The notes under the pieces were generated by a model that worked only from the letters and a program-made list of their open reading frames with translations, was not told where the DNA came from and ran no database searches. 12,252 bases of DNA from an uncultured Lachnospiraceae bacterium. GTDB taxonomy: Bacteria > Bacillota > Clostridia > Lachnospirales > Lachnospiraceae. The stretch lies in assembly GCA_947653315.1 (NCBI GenBank), contig CANTGP010000049.1:1-12252 (forward strand), given 5' to 3'. Of this stretch, positions 7,629 through 12,252 are shown one piece after another (the stretch's first letter is position 1; each line of letters starts with the position of its first letter). A program made the translations under genes and the position numbers.

Positions 7629-8924
7629 TCATACGCCCTGCAATGCCTGCTCCAAATCCGCAATAATGTCTTCCTTGCTTTCGATGCCCACGGACAGACG
7701 GATTAAATCAGGGGCAACCCCTGCTTCCCGCAACTGTTCGTCGTTCATCTGCCTGTGGGTATGGCTTGCCGGATGAAGGACACAGGTACGCGCATCCGCC
7801 ACATGGGTGACGATCGCCGCCAGCTTCAGGCGGTCCATCATGCCGGAAGCCGCTTCCCTTCCTCCTTTTAACCCGAAGGAAATCACGCCGCAGGTACCGT
7901 TTGGCATGTACTTACGCGCCAACTCATAATAGCGGCTGCTTTTTAGCCCCGGATAGTTCACCCATGCCACCTTTTCATGGTTTTCCAAATACTGTGCCAC
8001 CGCAAGGGCATTTTCACAATGCCTCGGAACCCTTAAGTGCAGCGTCTCCAGCCCTACGTTCAGTAAAAACGCATTCTGCGGCGACTGTGCGGCGCCCAAA
8101 TCCCTCATAAGCTGGGAAGTCGCCTTCGTAATATATGCCAGCTTTCCGAATTTCTCCGTATACGTGACCCCGTGATAGGATTCGTCCGGCTGACAGAGCC
8201 CGGGGTACTTATCCGGGTATGCCGCCCAGTCAAAATTGCTGGAATCCACGATGGCGCCGCCTAAGGCCATCCCGTGCCCGTCCATGTATTTGGTAGTGGA
8301 ATGGACCACGATGTCCGCTCCCCACCGGATTGGATTACAGTTGATGGGCGTGGCAAACGTATTGTCCACAAGTAACGGAACCTGGTGGGCATGCGCCAGC
8401 CTTGCAAACTTCTCAATATCCAAAACCACCAAGGCGGGATTGGCTATGGTTTCCGCCAGCACGCACCTGGTATTCTCCCTGAATGCCCCGTGCAGTTCTT
8501 CTTCCGGTGCATTTGGATCCACCACGGTACATTCGATGCCCATTTTTTTCATCGTTACCGTTAATAAATTAAACGTCCCCCCGTATACCGTGGAAGACAT
8601 CACCACATGGGAGCCTGCCTCACAGATATTGAATACCGCGTAATAGTTCGCCGCCTGTCCGGAAGAAGTGAGCATTGCCGCAACGCCGCCTTCCAGTTCG
8701 CATATTTTCTGCGCCACGCACTCATTGGTCGGATTCTGCAGACGGCTGTAAAAAAACCCGCTTTCCTCCAAATCAAACAGCCGTCCCATCTGTTCCGAGC
8801 TTTCATACTTAAACGTCGTGCTTTGGTAAATGGGCAGAACCCTCGGTTCCCCATTCTTCGGTTTCCAGCCCGACTGGACACATATGGTTCCTTTTTGGTA
8901 CCCTTCCCCGTTTTCCCTGTTCAT
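7629..8924 (-). CDS. metY: O-acetylhomoserine sulfhydrylase (homocysteine synthase)
   Basis: Cytosolic PLP enzyme making homocysteine from O-acetylhomoserine and sulfide, the direct sulfhydrylation branch of methionine synthesis. The 431 residues match the family's usual length. PLP-fold landmarks are FYSRLQNPTN (about 58-67), the phosphate-binding SSGQAA (about 87-92), DNTFATP (about 187-193) and HSTTKYMDGHG with the Schiff-base lysine at about K212. The C-terminus carries LIRLSVGIES, typical of Cys/Met-metabolism PLP enzymes. A longer frame begins at 8978, but GGAGG lies 7 nt before the ATG at 8924, and the longer version would overlap the previous gene by 53 nt, so 8924 is chosen. The upstream stop ends 1 nt before this ATG, indicating translational coupling. 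No SAM riboswitch or T-box is seen nearby. MetB/MetC-type relatives are less likely given the sequence and length. Confidence 0.94.
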   Translation of the reverse strand: MNRENGEGYQKGTICVQSGWKPKNGEPRVLPIYQSTTFKYESSEQMGRLFDLEESGFFYSRLQNPTNECVAQKICELEGGVAAMLTSSGQAANYYAVFNICEAGSHVVMSSTVYGGTFNLLTVTMKKMGIECTVVDPNAPEEELHGAFRENTRCVLAETIANPALVVLDIEKFARLAHAHQVPLLVDNTFATPINCNPIRWGADIVVHSTTKYMDGHGMALGGAIVDSSNFDWAAYPDKYPGLCQPDESYHGVTYTEKFGKLAYITKATSQLMRDLGAAQSPQNAFLLNVGLETLHLRVPRHCENALAVAQYLENHEKVAWVNYPGLKSSRYYELARKYMPNGTCGVISFGLKGGREAASGMMDRLKLAAIVTHVADARTCVLHPASHTHRQMNDEQLREAGVAPDLIRLSVGIESKEDIIADLEQALQGV

Positions 8925-8925
8925 C

Positions 8926-9717
8926 TCATTTCCTCCTGCAGACACCGCTGCCCCCTGTTCTTTCTGCCGTTGCCACATACTTCCGTTTCAATTCTTCCAC
9001 CATCTCCGTATAAGTTCCGCCGCAGACTTCCGGTTCCCCGTTTTCAATTGCCGCCACACACGGTTTCAAATAACGTTCCCACAGATACCGGTATTCCCGC
9101 TCCGCATCCGGCAGCTTGTTTATCCGTTTAACAATGGTAGGCGCGATATCATAATATTCTTCCACCAATGCCGCGCCCCCATGCCGCATCAGATAACCGT
9201 CCCGGTATCCCCGCAGCAGCTCCAATTCACGGCAGTCCTCCGGTTTATGGAGACTTTTGCAAACGGCAGTGGTAATATAACACATTTTTGTCCGGAACCC
9301 TGATTGGATAGTGGCGAAATCCGCGCTTTGAATCCGGTTCCCCGGAAAGGTTTCCGCCCACTTGGCGCAAATGCTGTCCGCCAGCTCCTTGGCGCCGTTT
9401 TGTTTTCCTTCCAATATGGCAGGCAGGAAATAAACCGCCATAAACATATTGTAGTTAAGCTGCGCCGCCTCACGCCTGCGCTTTTCCCTGACCGCTCCGA
9501 GCGTTTCCTTTACATACCCGGTAACCGCGCCTGCGAGTTCCCACGAAAGTTCTTCCTGCTGCCCTGCTGCCAGCGCCCGGTCCAGTTCCCGGAAAAAACC
9601 GCCGTTTTCCTCCCGGTAACTTTGGAACGTATCCGCATAAGTCTCCCTTTTAAACGCATGGTTTCTTTTGTCCATCCCTTCAAAAAGGGGCGCTATGTTC
9701 CTCAGAGTCTCGTTCAT
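8926..9717 (-). CDS. CFI-box-type Cys-rich protein of unknown function
   Basis: A 263-residue soluble protein with no signal peptide or clear membrane helix. Residues 1-140 look helical and charged. From 145 it contains C-Y-I-T-T-A-V-C (146-153), then PEDC, LRGYRDGYL (168-176) and VEEYYDIAPTIVKRI (185-199). This resembles the CFI-box C-terminal domain (CFIATA..., LRxFRDxxL, YYxxSP), here in the variant common in Lachnospiraceae as I recall it. There are seven cysteines (117, 146, 153, 162, 220, 232, 260), many for this length, so metal binding or redox sensing is conceivable but unproven. GGGAG 5 nt upstream supports the start. Its TGA ends 1 nt before the metY ATG, and the metY ribosome-binding site lies inside this gene, so the two are translated together. 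A 10-bp repeat array fills the gap upstream. Confidence 0.8.
   Translation of the reverse strand: MNETLRNIAPLFEGMDKRNHAFKRETYADTFQSYREENGGFFRELDRALAAGQQEELSWELAGAVTGYVKETLGAVREKRRREAAQLNYNMFMAVYFLPAILEGKQNGAKELADSICAKWAETFPGNRIQSADFATIQSGFRTKMCYITTAVCKSLHKPEDCRELELLRGYRDGYLMRHGGAALVEEYYDIAPTIVKRINKLPDAEREYRYLWERYLKPCVAAIENGEPEVCGGTYTEMVEELKRKYVATAERTGGSGVCRRK
8932..8936 (-). promoter_or_regulatory. Ribosome-binding site deciding the metY start
   Basis: Minus strand GGAGG, 7 nt before the ATG at 8924 and inside the last codons of the CFI-box gene. It rules against the in-frame ATG at 8978. Confidence 0.85.
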
Positions 9718-9750
9718 GTCCTCTCCCTGCCATTCCGCTTGCCGCTTCTT

Positions 9751-9880
9751 ATTCCTATTTATTCCTTCTGATTCCTTCTTACTTATTCCTGCTTATTCCT
9801 GCTTATTCCTGCTTATTCCTTCTAATTCCTTCTAATTCCTTCTAATTCCTGCTGATTTCTTATTATTCCTTCTTATTCAT
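9751..9880. repeat. Tandem array of about 13 ten-bp units
   Basis: Plus-strand ATTCCT recurs at 9751, 9761, 9771, 9785, 9795, 9805, 9815, 9825, 9835, 9845 and 9865, with degenerate units at 9855 (ATTTCT) and 9875 (ATTCAT). Spacing is exactly 10 bp except one 14-bp step after 9771. Sub-blocks differ in the four intervening bases: GCTT in one run, TCTA in the next. On the transcribed strand each unit is purine-rich with an AGGAAT motif and a TAA or TAG. The last unit includes the yebC stop codon. No promoter or hairpin is visible in the 155-nt gap it fills. Confidence 0.9.
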
Positions 9881-10601
9881 CCCAGTTATGGTATACCGCC
9901 TGCACGTCGTCGTCCTCATCCAAAAGGTCCAGCGTCTTTTGCAGGTTTTTCACGGCAGTTTCATCCGTTAACGCCACATAGTTCTGCGGAATCATCGTTA
10001 CTTCGGCGGAAACCATCGCAATCCCCGCATCCTCCAACGCCTTCCTTACCGCTTCGAACCCGTCGGGATCCGTCAGGATTTCATAACTGTCCTCCTCCTC
10101 CGTAAAGTCCTCCGCTCCGGCATCCAAAGCCGTCATCATCAAATCGTCGGATTCCATGGGGCATTCTTCCTTGTCTATGATGATCTGCCCTTTTTTATCA
10201 AACATGAAGGAAACGCATCCGGGCGTACCGACATTTCCCTGCCCTTTGGTAAATGCATTCCTGATATTTGCCGCCGTCCGGTTCTGGTTATCCGTCAGCG
10301 CGTCCACGATGATGGCAATCCCGTTCGGACCGTATCCTTCATAAGTGATATACTTATAATTGACGTTGCCCACGTCCCCCGCCGCCTTTTTGATGCCACG
10401 GTCAATGGTATCGTTGGGCATGTTGTTTGCCTTTGCCTTCGTAATCACCTGCGCCAGTTTAAAATTGTTTGACGGATCCGGCCCGCCTTCTTTTACCGCC
10501 ACCGCGATTTCCCTTCCGATGATGGTGAAAATCTTCCCCTTCGCCGCATCGTTCTTTTCTTTCTTATGTTTTATGTTTGCAAATTTGGAATGTCCTGACA
10601 T
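9873..10601 (-). CDS. yebC: YebC/PmpR/TACO1 family protein
   Basis: A 242-residue cytosolic protein of the widespread YebC family, first annotated as a DNA-binding regulator (PmpR). Work on TACO1 and bacterial YebC proteins points to a ribosome-associated role that helps translation of difficult sequences such as proline runs. The N-terminal signature MSGHSKFANIKHKK is present, with Phe at residue 7 where many relatives have Trp. ANNMPNDTIDRGIKKA (58-73), the YEGYGPNG turn (88-95) and NRTAANIRNAFTKGQGNVG (107-125) follow, then an acidic C-terminal domain. Length is normal. AAAGGAGGA lies about 10 nt upstream and within the 3' end of the CorC-type gene, which this gene overlaps by 31 bp, so coupled expression is likely. 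The frame ends at a TAA inside the decamer array. Family assignment is firm; the target in this organism is unknown. Confidence 0.95.
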   Translation of the reverse strand: MSGHSKFANIKHKKEKNDAAKGKIFTIIGREIAVAVKEGGPDPSNNFKLAQVITKAKANNMPNDTIDRGIKKAAGDVGNVNYKYITYEGYGPNGIAIIVDALTDNQNRTAANIRNAFTKGQGNVGTPGCVSFMFDKKGQIIIDKEECPMESDDLMMTALDAGAEDFTEEEDSYEILTDPDGFEAVRKALEDAGIAMVSAEVTMIPQNYVALTDETAVKNLQKTLDLLDEDDDVQAVYHNWDE

Positions 10602-11971
10602 TTTTCTTTCTCCTCCTTTTCCTGTTTCACCTTCGTCACCAAAACGCTCTGTATCATCTTATTTTCCACGGATAGGATGCGGAAATGATACCCGTCCACC
10701 TCGATTTCAAACTCCTCGTTTTCCTCCGGTATCTTGTCCATCCTGGAAATCAGGAACCCGTTAAGCGTCTCGAACTCCTCCTCCTCGAAACGGATTCCGA
10801 AGCGTTCTTCCAGCTCGTCCAACGGCGTCTTGCCTTCTATGATGTACTCATCCTCATTGGCGGTCGCCTCAATATGCTCCTCGTCCTCATCGTATTCATC
10901 CATCAGGTTCCCGACGATTTCCTCCAAAATATCCTCCATGGCCAGCAGCCCGGACGTCTGCCCGTATTCGTCCACCACAATGACCATCTGCGTCTTGGAA
11001 GACTGCATTATTTGGAACAACGCATCAATGTTCTTCGTCTCCGGGATAAAGACCGGCTCCCGCAAAAGCCCCTCAATTTCCCTTACCGGACGGTTTAACT
11101 CCGCTTCGCCCGCATGGAGCCGCATGGCGTCCCTCAGATGCAAAATGCCCGTAATGTGGTCAATGTTTTCCTCATAAACCGGAAATCTGCTGTTGTTGGA
11201 TTCCAGCATAAAATCAATCGCGTCCCGCAAAAGGGAACTGCCTTCCACACAGACCATACTTCCGCGGTGGGTCATGATATCCTGCGCTTCCTTGTCGCCG
11301 AACTCAAAGATGTTGGTAATCATCTCCGCTTCCGCCGCCTGTAATACGCCCTGCTCATGTCCCTCGTTCACCATGGATATGATTTCTTCTTCCGTCACAT
11401 CCGTCAGTCCCTCATCTTCCCGGATGCCGAACAGCCTCAGCACGGCCCCGGCGCTCACCGTCACCAGCCCGGTAAAGGGGGAAAGGACTTTCATGATGAA
11501 ATAAACCGGATGAATACACATGTAAGCCCACTGCTCCGGGTACCTGGATGCCACCTTTTTCGGAAGCAGCACCCCAAACGTCAACAATATGTACAGGAGT
11601 ACCGCCACGGTAACTGCCAGCGAAACCACTCCCACGATTTCAAGCCCTTCCGGCGCCGCGCCCTGTGCCTTTCCTTCCATGTATTCCACCACAAGCCGCC
11701 GGATGCCCTTCTGCCATATGCCAAGGTAAAATCCACCCATAATAATATTGATCAGCGTGACAATCATCTGCACCGTATTGACATACCCTGCCGGATGATC
11801 GATAATCTCCGACAGCCGGAGCGACTTTTTGTCCTTATCCTCCTTCGCCCGCTTCTCGATATCCTTCCCGTTCAGTTCCAGTATCGCCGCGCCGAAACCG
11901 TAAAAAAACACGTCAATAAAAATCAATACCATGAATAGAATCATACTGGCAGTAGGCCCGTCATCGTCCAT
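10571..11971 (-). CDS. CNNM/CorC (HlyC) family membrane protein with CBS pair
   Basis: A 466-residue integral membrane protein of the CNNM/CorC family, linked to magnesium or cobalt efflux; older annotation calls it hemolysin-like. It has an N-terminal DUF21 domain with helices at about 9-31, 66-86 and 112-139 and a further hydrophobic stretch at about 150-180, including the conserved LLPKKVASRYPE. It then has two CBS motifs (about 228-284 and 296-356, the second with VVDEYGQTSGLLAMEDILEE), an acidic linker, and the CorC_HlyC domain (about 373-448, with LDELEERFGI and FETLNGFL). The usual SAAET-like signature of the first helix is replaced by YGFGAAILELN, so transport cannot be assumed. An in-frame ATG at 11998 lacks a ribosome-binding site. 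AAGGAG lies 8 nt before the ATG at 11971, which is preferred. The 3' end overlaps yebC by 31 bp. Confidence 0.92.
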   Translation of the reverse strand: MDDDGPTASMILFMVLIFIDVFFYGFGAAILELNGKDIEKRAKEDKDKKSLRLSEIIDHPAGYVNTVQMIVTLINIIMGGFYLGIWQKGIRRLVVEYMEGKAQGAAPEGLEIVGVVSLAVTVAVLLYILLTFGVLLPKKVASRYPEQWAYMCIHPVYFIMKVLSPFTGLVTVSAGAVLRLFGIREDEGLTDVTEEEIISMVNEGHEQGVLQAAEAEMITNIFEFGDKEAQDIMTHRGSMVCVEGSSLLRDAIDFMLESNNSRFPVYEENIDHITGILHLRDAMRLHAGEAELNRPVREIEGLLREPVFIPETKNIDALFQIMQSSKTQMVIVVDEYGQTSGLLAMEDILEEIVGNLMDEYDEDEEHIEATANEDEYIIEGKTPLDELEERFGIRFEEEEFETLNGFLISRMDKIPEENEEFEIEVDGYHFRILSVENKMIQSVLVTKVKQEKEEKEKCQDIPNLQT

Positions 11972-11979
11972 AATCCCAT

Positions 11980-11985
11980 CTCCTT
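11980..11985 (-). promoter_or_regulatory. Ribosome-binding site deciding the CorC-type start
   Basis: Minus strand AAGGAG, 8 nt before the ATG at 11971. The longer in-frame start at 11998 has only A+T-rich leader before it. Confidence 0.8.
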
Positions 11986-12013
11986 TTGTATTCCACATAA
12001 AATATCACTGTAA

Positions 12014-12042
12014 ACTATACCATTTTCCGCTGGTTCCGTCAA
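12014..12042 (-). promoter_or_regulatory. Sigma-A promoter of the CorC-yebC unit
   Basis: Minus strand TTGACG (12042-12037, five of six), a 17-bp spacer and TATAGT (12019-12014, five of six), with TGG just before the -10 making it an extended -10. The predicted transcription start is near 12007, giving a leader of about 36 nt. No promoter of comparable quality was noticed until the one for the chemoreceptor, so it probably drives the genes down to 5953. Confidence 0.8.
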
Positions 12043-12091
12043 GTTTTGTCCCGTCCGCAAAAAGCGGCCGTCCTTTGGTACTTCCGCATTC

Positions 12092-12252
12092 TTATGTATG
12101 ATGGCCAAAAACACCCAGTTCCAGACTGATTAACAGCCCTTCGTTCACCTTACCCATGATTTCACTGTCCAAATGGCATACTTTGTCTTTCAGCCTTTTC
12201 TTGTTGTATCCTCCTTTATTCCAGCATTCCATCACCTCGTCCATAGTCAATA
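12092..12252 (-). CDS. 3' end of an unrecognised open frame, cut by window edge
   Basis: An open frame enters from the right edge and ends at TAA (12094-12092), with 53 codons visible. The first ATG inside the window is at 12244 (MDEVMECWNKGG...), leaving a 50-residue charged C-terminus (...NEGLLISLELGVFGHHT). I do not recognise the family. Only 8 nt precede that ATG, so a ribosome-binding site cannot be judged and the real start may lie outside. It ends 50 nt before the -35 box of the next promoter, on the same strand as all other genes. It could be a small protein, the end of a larger one, or chance. Confidence 0.4.
   Translation of the reverse strand, partial: LTMDEVMECWNKGGYNKKRLKDKVCHLDSEIMGKVNEGLLISLELGVFGHHT

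Noticed and set aside
8925..8978. Longer N-terminus for MetY starting at 8978
   Set aside because: There is no ribosome-binding site for that ATG, it would overlap the upstream gene by 53 nt, and a well-spaced GGAGG serves the ATG at 8924.
9751..9880. CRISPR array
   Set aside because: Units are only 10 bp with no unique spacers and no cas genes nearby; it is a simple tandem repeat.
12055..12068. Possible terminator between the edge frame and the CorC-type promoter
   Set aside because: The stem is only about 4 bp (CCGC/GCGG) around an A/T loop and is not followed by a T-run on the minus strand.

Overview
The window looks like chromosomal DNA of a Gram-positive clostridium, most likely a member of the Lachnospiraceae. 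The grounds are the gene families (TepA-type ClpP beside an FtsK/SpoIIIE translocase, a clostridial YebC, a divergent CNNM/CorC protein, a CFI-box protein and a PMT-like membrane protein with a DDDFDI tail), strong GGAGG ribosome-binding sites and about half G+C. The species cannot be named from this. Every supported gene is on the minus strand, so transcription runs from high to low coordinates. Plus-strand open frames are antisense shadows.

In transcription order: (i) 12252-12092, the 3' end of an unrecognised frame entering from outside the window. (ii) A good sigma-A-like promoter at 12014-12042 starts a probable unit: a CNNM/CorC-type membrane protein (11971-10571), YebC (10601-9873, overlapping it by 31 bp), a 13-unit array of about 10 bp, a CFI-box protein of unknown function (9717-8926), O-acetylhomoserine sulfhydrylase MetY (8924-7629, 1 nt after the previous stop) and a PMT-like multi-pass membrane protein (7584-5953). 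No terminator is visible inside this unit. (iii) A large chemoreceptor (5889-3418) has its own consensus-like promoter, whose -35 box lies in the last codons of the membrane-protein gene, and is closed by a 20-bp-stem hairpin at 3294-3337. (iv) TepA (3121-2381) is followed by the DNA translocase FtsK/SpoIIIE (2309 to beyond position 1). A second promoter, again with its -35 box over the end of the upstream gene, sits just before ftsK.

The ribosome-binding sites favour shorter starts than the longest open frames for the chemoreceptor (5889), MetY (8924) and the CorC-type gene (11971). The window is mostly housekeeping (ion homeostasis, translation, methionine synthesis, chromosome segregation). 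No phage, transposon, CRISPR, defence system, tRNA or rRNA was seen. The least understood parts are the CFI-box protein coupled to metY, the decamer array before it, the chemoreceptor's large ectodomain, and the tailed membrane protein with a duplicated start region.
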